Positions 16,031 to 24,152 of a stretch of DNA of 64,000 nt are shown here, in pieces. The notes beneath the pieces were generated by a model. It was not told where the DNA came from, searched no databases, and worked only from the letters and a program-made list of their open reading frames with translations. The translations under genes were made by a program, and so were the position numbers. The stretch comes from Mucilaginibacter flavidus. GTDB taxonomy: Bacteria > Bacteroidota > Bacteroidia > Sphingobacteriales > Sphingobacteriaceae. The stretch covers positions 310,001-374,000 of the forward strand of contig NZ_JAMXOE010000001.1 in the NCBI RefSeq assembly GCF_024055575.1, in the 5' to 3' direction. Position 1 is the stretch's first letter, and the number at the start of each line of letters is the position of its first letter.

Positions 16031-16921
16031 TTAATTAACCACCCCCTTTTTGTATTGATTAGGGCTCACCCCAACCTCTTTTTTAAACAACCGCGAAAAA
16101 TACGGTAGATTGTCAAAGCCCAAAGCGTACGCTGTTTCTGCAATGTTATTATCCGAGCCTTTCAAGAGGTTTTTGGCTTCGGATACCAGAAAAATATGAA
16201 TAAGCTCAATTGCGGTTTTGCCGGTTTCCTGTTTTAACATATCACTCAAATAGCGGGTGGAAAGGTTAAGCTGATCGGCCATCATTTTTACGGTTGGCAG
16301 CCCTTTTTGTGCGAGCAGCCCGTTGCCGAAATAAAGGTTCAACGCATCATTAAACTTCGAAATCACCTTACCCGACATATCGGTACGGTTAATAAACTGC
16401 CTTTTATAAAACCGCTGTGAATATTTTAAAATCGAGTCGATGTGTGCGAGGATAATATCACGACTGTACTCATCCTGGTTATTGTTGTATTCCGTTTCGA
16501 TTTTGCGGTAAAGCTCCCAAATAATTTGCTCCTCTTTTGGCGATAGGTGCAACGCCTCGTTGGCTTCGTATTCAAAATAGCCGTACTTTTTAATATCATT
16601 ATGCAACACATGCCCATTCAAAAAATCCTCGTGAATGTAAATCAGAAATCCATCTTCCTCAAACTGCAGGTTCTTTAACTGGATAACCTGCCGTGGTTTA
16701 ACAAACGACATGGAGCCCGAATCATGGTCGTACTTAGTACGCCCGTATAAAAACACGCCCGATTTTAGCTTTTTAAAACCAATCATGTAAAAATCGCCGG
16801 TAAACTCCGTTTCCCCTATCGAACAGGTTGTATTACACTGCAATAAACTAAGCAATGGGTTTTCCGGTGGCGGGAAACCGTTTGCGCGGTGCAGTTCGGC
16901 AAGGCTTTTAAAATGCTTCAT
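16031..16921 (-). CDS. AraC-family transcriptional regulator
   Basis: 296 residues from the ATG at 16919-16921 (MKHFKSLAELHRANGFPPP), which matches the usual start of this Bacteroidetes regulator group. A further 20 codons upstream are open but lack that conservation. The N-terminal 180 residues are a ligand-binding beta domain (FYMIGFKKLKSGVFLYGRTK). The C-terminal 100 residues hold the double helix-turn-helix: VKMMADQLNLSTRYLSDMLK and NIAETAYALGFDNLPYFSRLFKKEVG. Effector and targets are unknown. The convergent DUF418 gene and the SDR gene further upstream, on the same strand, are the only candidates in view. SDR control by such regulators is common in this phylum. Confidence 0.9.
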   Translation of the reverse strand: MKHFKSLAELHRANGFPPPENPLLSLLQCNTTCSIGETEFTGDFYMIGFKKLKSGVFLYGRTKYDHDSGSMSFVKPRQVIQLKNLQFEEDGFLIYIHEDFLNGHVLHNDIKKYGYFEYEANEALHLSPKEEQIIWELYRKIETEYNNNQDEYSRDIILAHIDSILKYSQRFYKRQFINRTDMSGKVISKFNDALNLYFGNGLLAQKGLPTVKMMADQLNLSTRYLSDMLKQETGKTAIELIHIFLVSEAKNLLKGSDNNIAETAYALGFDNLPYFSRLFKKEVGVSPNQYKKGVVN

Positions 16922-17394
16922 GATATCAAAATTACGTTGTTGAAATTTGCGATGGGTAATTGGTTTGTAATAGTTAAACAAAAATATCGGACACAGAATA
17001 ATGAAAGGTTGAATTATGAAGTAACAAACTTCGGCGTTGGAAATTCAATGCCGTTTACTTAAGCCCCCACCTGGTTCATCTCTACGGAGTAAGGGGAGAA
17101 CGTTACACAATCACTTTTATAGTTGTCAAAAAACGTTGCTGTTCACAGTGGAACATATAGAACAGGGTGGAACAGCAAAAATCTACAAATTTTAATAAAA
17201 AGCGCATTTGAGGGTCATTATGACGGTTTTTTATTTAAAAGCTCCGCGAAAAATGATAAAAATACTGACAAAACAGTGTCAGCATTTTTATCATCGTTTA
17301 TGTTATATTAACGGTGTCGCAAATCAATGCCATTTACCTCCTTGAGTAAACGACATTGCTTGCACATTAATTACTCCATATTCAATTCTTTCAT
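16922..17394. other. Non-coding interval between AraC and SDR genes
   Basis: About 470 bp without a convincing gene. A 62-codon reading frame with a TTG start (17123-17311) has no recognisable features. The only clear structure is the hairpin at 17253-17294. The part next to the AraC start should hold its promoter, but I see no TAnnTTTG box that I would trust. Confidence 0.6.
17253..17294 (-). terminator. 17-bp stem hairpin downstream of the SDR gene
   Basis: ATGATAAAAATACTGAC (17253-17269) pairs with 17278-17294 over 17 bp with one mismatch, around an 8-nt loop. It lies about 100 nt past the SDR stop codon on the minus strand. There is no long T-run on either side, so it could be a terminator or an mRNA 3'-end stabiliser; the stem itself is certain. 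Confidence 0.55.
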
Positions 17395-18213
17395 TCACTT
17401 CCCGTGCGCGGCCGATGCAACCTCGTCCCACGCTTCCCATTCAGCTATGCGGCCAGCATATACCTGTTTTACCCATGGCAACGCAACTTTACCTAAAAAC
17501 AAACGAAGCGGCGGATTATCCGCATCGACCAATTTAAGTACAGCATCAGCCGTTGCTTCCGGAACACCAAAAATATCGTCGGTTAACCCTGCCTGGAAAG
17601 CAGCTTTAACCGGCTCATAAACATCCATTGGTGTTGTGCTCGCTGCAGAGGCACCTGCCCAGTCGGTAGCAAATCCATTTGGCTCAATAAGGCTAACATT
17701 TATCCCAAAGCCCTTCACTTCGGTGGCTAGCGTTTCTGTCAAACCTTCAACTGCAAATTTGCTGGCATTGTACAGCCCCAGTACCGGCAGGGTAACGATA
17801 CCCAATACACTCGATACCTGGATAATATGGCCATGTCCCTGCGCACGCATCACCGGCAACACAGCCTGTGTTACCCACAACAAACCAAATACATTAGTTT
17901 CAATCTGGTCGCGGGCCTCTTGCTCGCTGGTTTCCTCAATAGTACCAAAAAGACCATAACCAGCATTGTTTATCAGCACATCAATAGTACCGAAATGTTG
18001 TTTCGCTTGCTCAATCGCTGCGAAAACCTGGTCACGATTATTAACGTCTAATTGGATAGGAAGTATTGCATCGCCATAAGCTGCAACCAAATCATTAAGT
18101 GATTCAGTATTGCGCGCTGTTGCAATCACCTTATCGCCGCGTTTTAAAAATGCCTCAGCCCAGATTTTACCAAATCCGCGCGAAGCGCCTGTTATAAAAA
18201 TTGTTTTTGCCAT
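17395..18213 (-). CDS. Short-chain dehydrogenase/reductase
   Basis: 272 residues from the ATG at 18211-18213, which begins MAKTIFITGASRGFGKIWAE, the NAD(P)-binding TGxxxGxG motif. The open frame upstream of it is not conserved-looking. DVLINNAGYGLFG (NNAG) and the catalytic set SSV...GLYNASKFAVEGLTE (Ser, YxxxK) are complete, so this should be an active oxidoreductase. The R in GASRG suggests NADP preference. The substrate is unknown. It resembles the group of Bacteroidetes SDRs often adjacent to AraC regulators, and one lies about 470 bp downstream on the same strand. Confidence 0.9.
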   Translation of the reverse strand: MAKTIFITGASRGFGKIWAEAFLKRGDKVIATARNTESLNDLVAAYGDAILPIQLDVNNRDQVFAAIEQAKQHFGTIDVLINNAGYGLFGTIEETSEQEARDQIETNVFGLLWVTQAVLPVMRAQGHGHIIQVSSVLGIVTLPVLGLYNASKFAVEGLTETLATEVKGFGINVSLIEPNGFATDWAGASAASTTPMDVYEPVKAAFQAGLTDDIFGVPEATADAVLKLVDADNPPLRLFLGKVALPWVKQVYAGRIAEWEAWDEVASAAHGK

Positions 18214-18393
18214 TGTTTTACTTGTTAATTTATAAAGCAAAACTATGGCGGCCAGGGCAAACGGTTTTATACAAAAGTCGGCAATGCTGATACATTTAGG
18301 CGGCACAAATAACCTGGTCAAAAATAGCAAAGACATCGAAAAACGAAACAATATTAAAATATTTACGTATTAGTTAATCTATCAAACTAAATA

Positions 18394-20037
18394 ATGCCAG
18401 CAGTGTACAGAAGCTTGTTTGCAAAATACCAGTGTATAATAAAACAACGTATAAGCCACAATCTTAACAACTCACGCAGTGATGTAGATCAGTGGCAGGA
18501 TCGCCTTTTCATTAAATTTCTGACGTACTGTTTACCGGTAAGCCTGATAGCCTTTCTTCCTTGTGTATACATCTCGTTTAAGTACAACTATACAATTACC
18601 GGGGTTATTGATATTTTTTGTTTTTTAACTATTACGGCCGTTACGCTGTCTAAAAAACTAAAAATAAAGCAGCGTAAAATACTTGTAATTAGCGCGTTCT
18701 ATACGCTGGCGATTTTCTTAACTGCTGTGCTGGGCTATTTGGGACCAGGCGTATTTTATTTATTCGCAATAACAATTTTGAGCTCGCTGATTTTCCCGGT
18801 AAGGTTGGCTTGGGGTACCATTGCGTTAAATGCCTTAATTTTATTTGGTTTTGCCTTGTTTATTTATTTAGGCCCAGGCAATAACGTACTTAGTAAACAG
18901 TATTCTATTGGGCAATGGCTCGCATTTGGCTCAAATCTTATTTTTTTAAGCATCCTGCTCGTGGTGCTTATTGACAAAATTTTCAACGGGTTACAAACAA
19001 CCATTAATATTACCAACGGAATTAAGGAAAAATATAAAACTATTTTTGAGAGCAGCCCGCTGCCTATGTGGCTTTTTGATACGGAGTCGCTTCAGTTCCT
19101 GGATGTAAACGATGCAGCAACAAAGCATTATGGCTACAGTAAACAAGAATTTTTAGCTAAAACGATTAGAGACATACGCCCCCCGGAGTATGTAGCAGGG
19201 ATTGAATATGTTGTAAAACTAAATAAAGACAACGCTAAATTTCATCATCAAAACACCGTTCACCTGAAAAAGAACGGGGAACAAATCAATGTAAAAATTG
19301 AAAGCACCCTGTTAGATTTTAACGGCAGGCAAGCTAAACTTGTACTTGCAACAGACATAACGGCCCAGGTAAAAAGTGAGCAGAAAATTAAAAGCTCAAA
19401 CATGAAGATTAAGCAATCCGAATCAAACCTGCGTGCTATTTTTGATAATACCAATGAAGGCTTTGTATTGCTGGACATTGACAACCGAATTATCGCTTTT
19501 AATTCAAAGGCGACCGAATTTATAATTTTCAATGCTGCTTATGCCAAATTTGAAGCCGGCAGAAGCATTTTTGATTTTGTTGATGAAGCGAGAAAGATTC
19601 CTTTTAACGATATTTTGCAAAAGGTACATAATAAGCAGGTAGTAGAATATGACCAACGGTTAAACATTAATGGTGTGATGTGTTGGATACACTTTACTTT
19701 AACCCCTGTTTACGAGAGTGGCGTGATTGCCGGAACATGCATAACCGGCCGCGACATTACCGAATATAAAAAATACGTGCAGACTATTGAGAGCCAAAAC
19801 AAAAAGTTTAAAGAAATATCGTGGATACAATCGCACCTGGTAAGGGCGCCTTTGGCCCGGGTTATGGGATTGGCGACATTGCTTGCCGCTGAGACAAATG
19901 AAAAGGAGAAAGACGAAATGCTAAAAATGTTGCAGGCCTCATCTGCCGAGCTTGATGATATTATAAAAGATATAACAAAAAAAACCGCGGTTGACGCCAA
20001 TGCTGAAGCAGAAAGATTATCGACGGCCGGATATTAG
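18394..20037 (+). CDS. Membrane PAS protein with a histidine-kinase dimerisation helix but no ATPase domain
   Basis: 547 residues. Residues about 35-200 hold six membrane segments (FLTYCLPVSLIAFLPCVYIS through LIFLSILLVVLIDKIF). Two PAS domains follow: KYKTIFESSPLPMWLFDTES with the S-box ending LVLATDITAQ, then NLRAIFDNTNEGFVLLDIDN ending CITGRDITEY. After that comes an H-box-like helix, IQSHLVRAPLARVMGLATLL, and a second helix (SSAELDDIIKDITKKTAV), and the protein ends. The N, G1 and G2 boxes of a HATPase domain are missing. The stop is genuine in this frame, with a terminator 60 nt further on belonging to the gene opposite. It may act as a partner for another kinase, which is inference. Confidence 0.85.
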   Translation: MPAVYRSLFAKYQCIIKQRISHNLNNSRSDVDQWQDRLFIKFLTYCLPVSLIAFLPCVYISFKYNYTITGVIDIFCFLTITAVTLSKKLKIKQRKILVISAFYTLAIFLTAVLGYLGPGVFYLFAITILSSLIFPVRLAWGTIALNALILFGFALFIYLGPGNNVLSKQYSIGQWLAFGSNLIFLSILLVVLIDKIFNGLQTTINITNGIKEKYKTIFESSPLPMWLFDTESLQFLDVNDAATKHYGYSKQEFLAKTIRDIRPPEYVAGIEYVVKLNKDNAKFHHQNTVHLKKNGEQINVKIESTLLDFNGRQAKLVLATDITAQVKSEQKIKSSNMKIKQSESNLRAIFDNTNEGFVLLDIDNRIIAFNSKATEFIIFNAAYAKFEAGRSIFDFVDEARKIPFNDILQKVHNKQVVEYDQRLNINGVMCWIHFTLTPVYESGVIAGTCITGRDITEYKKYVQTIESQNKKFKEISWIQSHLVRAPLARVMGLATLLAAETNEKEKDEMLKMLQASSAELDDIIKDITKKTAVDANAEAERLSTAGY

Positions 20038-20091
20038 ACACACAATAATTACCCAAACCTAAATTCCGAATAAGTAAGCAAACCGGCAAAC

Positions 20092-20115
20092 AAAAAACCC
20101 GGCGCTTGGCCGGGT
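20092..20115 (-). terminator. Rho-independent terminator of the HtrA gene
   Basis: ACCCGGC (20097-20103) and GCCGGGT (20109-20115) form a GC-rich stem. On the minus strand it is followed by a run of six T (20097-20092). It lies 30 nt beyond the htrA stop codon. Confidence 0.85.
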
Positions 20116-20144
20116 CTTTCAGTTTAATCAATATAATAATAAAA

Positions 20145-21689
20145 TTACTCCACCTGTAAGGCAACTCTTAATTTGGTACCGTCAGGCGATAAGCCGGATA
20201 TAACCAATATGCCATTGCGCGGGTTGCTCAAGGCACGGTCAAGGTCATCAATAGTACTAATAGGTTGCCTATTGATCTGGGTAATTACCGAGCCTTCAGG
20301 TATCTCCGTGTTATCAAACAAGCCGCCTTCCCTAACCTGGGTAACCAGCACGCCATTGCTTACATGAAACTTAGCTTTTTGCGCAGCATTCAGCGGCGTA
20401 AAGCTTGCGCCTATTTTATTAAATAACTCTTCGCCCGATTTGCTAGCCGCCATTTTTGGCGTACCGGCATCGGCCTTAAGCGTTACAGCCAGGTTTTTCT
20501 CTGCACCATCGCGTAATACAGTAATGTGTACTTTATCACCAGGGGCTAAACGGCCAACGCGTTCCTGCAAATCCGACGATTCATAAATAGTATTGCCTTC
20601 AATTTTGGTGATAATATCACCTCCTTTAACACCGGCAGCTTCGGCGCCGCTGGCTGGCATTACATCTTTTACGTAAAGTCCGTAAGTCCTGCTGATACCT
20701 AATTCTTTGGCATAATCCTGATCGAGTTCTTTAAACGTAAGTCCCAGGTAACCGCGTTTAACCGCCCCAAATTTTTCAATATCATCCAGTACTTTCTTGG
20801 CAAGGTTAATAGGGATGGCAAAACCATAGCCTTCGTACGAACCTGTGTGCGATGCAATCGCGGAGTTAATACCAATCAGTTCGCCGTTGGTATTTACCAA
20901 CGCACCACCGCTGTTGCCGGGGTTAATGGCAGCATCGGTTTGAATAAACGACTCAATAGCTTTATTGGTGCGTGGTTGGCGGCTTTGATATTGGGTACGA
21001 CCGAAAGGGTTTTCCTGCTCGTCTTCGTTACCTATCAAATTTAAACCACGGCCTTTTGCACTAACAATACCGGCTGTAACGGTCGATGTCAATTTAAAAG
21101 GATTACCAACTGCCAGCACCCATTCGCCAACTTTAACATTGTCTGAGTTGCCTAATTTTACAATTGGCATGTTGTGGGCATCAATTTTAATCAACGCCAG
21201 ATCGGTGTTCGGGTCGGTACCAATTATTTTGGCCTGGTAGGTTTGATGGTCGTTGGTAACGATGTCAATTTTCTCGGCCTTATCAACAACGTGGTTATTG
21301 GTCACGATGTATCCGTCCGGAGAAATAATTACACCCGAGCCAGAAGCCATTTGCGGGCCGGATGGCCGCACGCGCTGACCGAACATTTCGCCAAACATTT
21401 TTTGCATCTGGCTTTCCTGCTGGTCGCTTTGACTCGCGTAGGTAGTGCGGATATAAACAACCGCAGGGGTAACAGCTGCTGCAGCTTCGGTAAAGTCAAC
21501 CTGGCCTGCCGATGACAGGTTAGTTGCCGAAGTTGATGGAGTTAAATGATTACTTGTTGCGTAATAAACCTTTTGTTTATCCTCAAAGCTCATGTTGCTG
21601 GCATACTTGTTTTCAATAACCTTGTACGCACCTAAAGCCATGGCCCCGCCAACAAAGGCAGTCAATAATGTTAAACCAAACTTTTTCAT
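20145..21689 (-). CDS. Periplasmic trypsin-like serine protease, DegP/HtrA family
   Basis: 514 residues. A membrane anchor or signal (LTLLTAFVGGAMALGAYKVI) leads to the protease domain with the triad His133 (IVTNNHVVDKAEK), Asp163 (NTDLALIKID) and Ser260 (NPGNSGGALV). Two PDZ domains follow, from about residue 305 (RGYLGLTFKELDQDYAKELG) and 430 (FHVSNGVLVTQVREGG). The family degrades or refolds damaged envelope proteins. The loop before the catalytic His is short and carries a Gln-rich stretch (SQSDQQESQMQKMFGEMFGQ), as in Bacteroidetes homologues. A hairpin and a probable promoter lie upstream, and a clear terminator downstream, so the gene is likely transcribed alone. Confidence 0.93.
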   Translation of the reverse strand: MKKFGLTLLTAFVGGAMALGAYKVIENKYASNMSFEDKQKVYYATSNHLTPSTSATNLSSAGQVDFTEAAAAVTPAVVYIRTTYASQSDQQESQMQKMFGEMFGQRVRPSGPQMASGSGVIISPDGYIVTNNHVVDKAEKIDIVTNDHQTYQAKIIGTDPNTDLALIKIDAHNMPIVKLGNSDNVKVGEWVLAVGNPFKLTSTVTAGIVSAKGRGLNLIGNEDEQENPFGRTQYQSRQPRTNKAIESFIQTDAAINPGNSGGALVNTNGELIGINSAIASHTGSYEGYGFAIPINLAKKVLDDIEKFGAVKRGYLGLTFKELDQDYAKELGISRTYGLYVKDVMPASGAEAAGVKGGDIITKIEGNTIYESSDLQERVGRLAPGDKVHITVLRDGAEKNLAVTLKADAGTPKMAASKSGEELFNKIGASFTPLNAAQKAKFHVSNGVLVTQVREGGLFDNTEIPEGSVITQINRQPISTIDDLDRALSNPRNGILVISGLSPDGTKLRVALQVE

Positions 21690-21721
21690 CTTTCTAATTG
21701 TTTTTTAATGGTGATGAAGCT

Positions 21722-21763
21722 ATCATGAGTTGTTTTGATTTGTTTTTATCGGCAACTCATGAT
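21722..21763 (-). promoter_or_regulatory. 11-bp-stem hairpin in the htrA leader
   Basis: ATCATGAGTTG (21722-21732) and CAACTCATGAT (21753-21763) are perfect reverse complements around a 20-nt T-rich loop. The hairpin lies 33 nt before the htrA start and, if the promoter at 21809-21840 is right, inside the 5' untranslated RNA. It could be an operator palindrome or an RNA structure. Confidence 0.6.
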
Positions 21764-21808
21764 GGTTTCATATTATCACTTTTCTTTTAATGTTATTTTT
21801 CTGTGAAA

Positions 21809-21840
21809 CAAATTTAATACCATATAGACGTTATAACCAA
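21809..21840 (-). promoter_or_regulatory. Putative promoter of htrA
   Basis: On the minus strand TTG (21840-21838) is followed after 21 nt by TAAATTTG (21816-21809), matching the Bacteroidetes -33/-7 pattern. This would give a leader of about 110 nt that includes the hairpin. Confidence 0.45.
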
Positions 21841-21999
21841 TGTTAAGTTATATGTATTTTTGTTAAATTTTGTTAAAAATAGCAAAACAATAAGCCGATA
21901 CATTCATATACGTAAATGTATTGACGTGCAGATGATTAATTAAGTTACAAAACATCCGCACATTTGCATATTAATTATTCATTGTAGCAATTAAATACC

Positions 22000-22788
22000 G
22001 TGTTAATAAATTTTTATAAATACCAGGGGGCGGGCAACGATTTTATTTTGGTTGATAATCGCGACGATGCTGTAAACCATCAAAATCCGGGACTTATTGC
22101 CCGTTTATGCGACCGCCGTTTCGGCATCGGTGGCGACGGTATGATGTTTTTGCAAAACCTGGAAGGCTATGATTTCGAGATGGTTTACTACAATGCCGAT
22201 GGCCAGCCAAGCAGCATGTGTGGCAATGGCGGCCGCTGTATTGTGGCCTTTGCCAAACACTTGGGCATAATTGACACGGAAACAAACTTTTTGGCAGTTG
22301 ACGGCCCCCATTATGCCAAAATTTCAGCAAGTGGCGATTGGGTGAGCCTGCAAATGATTGATGTGGACACCATAAAGCGCGATAACGGGGCCTATGTGCT
22401 TAACACCGGCTCGCCCCATTATATTACGCTTGCAGATAACTTGAAAGACAAAAACGTTTTCCAGGAGGGCCGTGCCATCCGCAACAATGATACTTACCGT
22501 AAAGAAGGCATCAACATAAACTTTGTTGAACCATCCGGCGAAGGCTATTTTGTACGTACCTACGAGCGGGGCGTTGAAGACGAAACCTTTGCCTGCGGAA
22601 CGGGCGTAACAGCCGTTGCACTTGCCATGGCCAAACACAATAACAAAACCGGCCACATCAACACCCCCATAAAGGCTTTAGGCGGTGATCTGAATATCCA
22701 CTTTGATTATGACGGTAAAAAATTTGAAAGCATATTTTTGGAAGGGCCCGCGGTGAAGGTGTTTGAAGGGGAAGTGGAGATTGGATAA
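22000..22788 (+). CDS. dapF: Diaminopimelate epimerase
   Basis: 262 residues, full length. The N-terminal FYKYQGAGNDFILVDNRDD, the first catalytic Cys in GQPSSMCGNGGRCIVAF and the second in EDETFACGTGVTAVALAMA are all intact. The enzyme interconverts LL- and meso-diaminopimelate in the last steps of lysine and peptidoglycan precursor synthesis. The start is GTG at 22000 (M-L-I-N-F-Y-K-Y), which fits the conserved N-terminus; there is no ATG option. It converges on the YhcG pseudogene, with only 4 nt between the stops. No other lysine-pathway gene is next to it. Confidence 0.95.
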   Translation: MLINFYKYQGAGNDFILVDNRDDAVNHQNPGLIARLCDRRFGIGGDGMMFLQNLEGYDFEMVYYNADGQPSSMCGNGGRCIVAFAKHLGIIDTETNFLAVDGPHYAKISASGDWVSLQMIDVDTIKRDNGAYVLNTGSPHYITLADNLKDKNVFQEGRAIRNNDTYRKEGININFVEPSGEGYFVRTYERGVEDETFACGTGVTAVALAMAKHNNKTGHINTPIKALGGDLNIHFDYDGKKFESIFLEGPAVKVFEGEVEIG

Positions 22789-22792
22789 TTAA

Positions 22793-23922
22793 CTAATCAT
22801 CTTTATTATTTTCCAACTCATTTTCTATTTCTTCGATTGTAGGCAGGCATCCTTTAAAGTTCTCGGGTATTGATTGGGTTAGTTCATATTCTGCAATTCC
22901 TATAGGTTTATTAATATCCCGCAACGAATATTCTGCAACAACTTTATTTCGCTCCTTGCATATCAAAATTCCAAGCGTTGGGTTGTCGGTTTTATGCTTC
23001 ATTAAATCGTCGACCGCACTCAGGTAAAAATTAAGCTTGCTGGCATATTCAGGTATGAATTTTCCGGTTTTAAGTTCAATAACTACATAGCTTCTTAACT
23101 TCAGGTGATAAAACAGCAAGTCGATATAAAAATCGTCACCACCAATTTCCAAATGATATTGCCTCCCGACATAACTAAACCCGGCGCCTAATTCCAAGAG
23201 AAACTTGGTGATATGATTTACCAGCGCATCTTCAAGGTCTTTTTCAAAATACTCTTCAGATAGGTTTAAAAAATCAAATTTATAAGGGTCTTTAAGCATT
23301 TCCTTAGCCAAATCACTGTGGAATGACGGTAGCGTCTGGTTGAAGTTACTTACCGCTTTACCTTGCCGGTGGTATAATTTACTTTCTATTTGATGAACCA
23401 AAATATTTCTGCTCCAACCGTTTTCTGCACTTTTTCTTATGTAAAAATCACGTTCTTCGGCATCTTTTACTTTGTCCATAAGAGTTATGTGATGGTACCA
23501 TGTCAATTTTGCAAGCGGCACTTGCAAAATTGAGGTGCTTTCTAATTGTGCAAGCGGCCCTTGCACAATTGCGGAACTTTCTAATTGTGCAAGCGGCCCT
23601 TGCACAATTGCGGAAAATTCAATTGTGCAACCATTGGTTGCATAAATTCAGGATAAGCGTCGGCAAAAGCCCTCATATATTTAAGGTTCCGCGCCGAGGT
23701 ACCCTTCATATCAGGAAACTCCCGTCGTAAATCATTTGATAATCGCTCGATAACTGTAGTCCCCCAACCTTCAGTATTTTGCTGCTCCAAAATTATATTG
23801 CCGATTTTCCAATACAACATTAACAGGTGTTGGTTAACAGAAATAGCGGCCCTTAACCTGATTGTTTCAATTTCGGTTTTAATTTGGGCTATTGCTGCGG
23901 CGTATGAATTTTCCAGGGACAT
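22793..23922 (-). pseudogene. Frameshifted YhcG/DUF1016-type nuclease gene
   Basis: Two overlapping frames make up one YhcG-like protein (DUF1016 N-terminal domain plus PDDEXK nuclease). The first, from ATG 23920-23922 to a stop at 23581-23583, has the N-terminal domain (VNQHLLMLYWKIGNIILEQQ, GTSARNLKYMRAFADAYP, then MQPMVAQL). The second runs to 22793, starts around 23605 and has the nuclease domain: FDFLNLSEEYFEKDLEDALV, HLEIGGDDFYIDLLFYHLKL and YVVIELKTGKF, with an intact D-x(n)-E-x-K core. The break is a single missing base inside a 39-bp palindromic tandem repeat. Filling it in would join PMVAQL to the repeat peptide and on to AKLTWYHHITLMDKVKD. Both halves are otherwise well preserved, so the shift is recent, phase-variable or a sequencing artefact. 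Family members occur in defence-type accessory regions. Confidence 0.8.
23505..23641. repeat. 39-bp tandem palindromic repeat inside the YhcG gene
   Basis: Three 27-bp palindromes at 23505-23531, 23544-23570 and 23583-23609 are spaced exactly 39 bp apart. Each has 11-bp arms around a 5-nt loop. A fourth, incomplete copy starts at 23621, 38 bp after the third, one base short. The second and third copies have arms AATTGTGCAAG/CTTGCACAATT; the first has AATTTTGCAAG/CTTGCAAAATT, so both arms changed together. The repeats encode VQGPLAQLESSAI-type peptides. Confidence 0.95.
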
Positions 23923-24152
23923 GTATTTCAATGATAAATAATAGTAAAATTAACAAAAACGAAAGGCCAGGCAATATAACCTTCGAATTTCATTTCACCT
24001 CCATCCGCAGCTACCATGAACTATCAACAATGAACCATGAACCCCACTGTTAACAACTATTTCCCTAAAAACATTTCCACTTCAAACAAATTCTGTTTAC
24101 GTTTGAATTTTTTGTTGATGTAGCTTCTATTAATTTTTTATTAAATAGAACT

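Larger units (their letters stand above)
21690..21999. other. Intergenic region between divergent htrA and dapF
   Basis: 310 bp holding the divergent upstream regions of htrA (minus) and dapF (plus). It contains the 11-bp-stem hairpin at 21722-21763 and a promoter-like pair at 21809-21840 for htrA. On the dapF side it is AT-rich, and I see no convincing -33/-7 pair. Confidence 0.55.

Noticed and set aside
17123..17311. 62-codon frame with TTG start between AraC and SDR genes
   Set aside because: No recognisable motif, no promoter or coupling, and its end runs through the 17-bp stem hairpin.
18214..18351. 46-codon extension of the SDR gene
   Set aside because: The SDR nucleotide-binding motif starts right after the internal ATG; the extension is not SDR-like.
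23505..23609. CRISPR array from regularly spaced palindromes
   Set aside because: Only three units, the 12-bp spacers are nearly identical, the repeats lie inside a coding frame and no cas genes are present.
23505..23641. Programmed ribosomal frameshift in the YhcG gene
   Set aside because: No slippery heptamer is seen at the junction; loss of one base in one repeat unit accounts for the shift.
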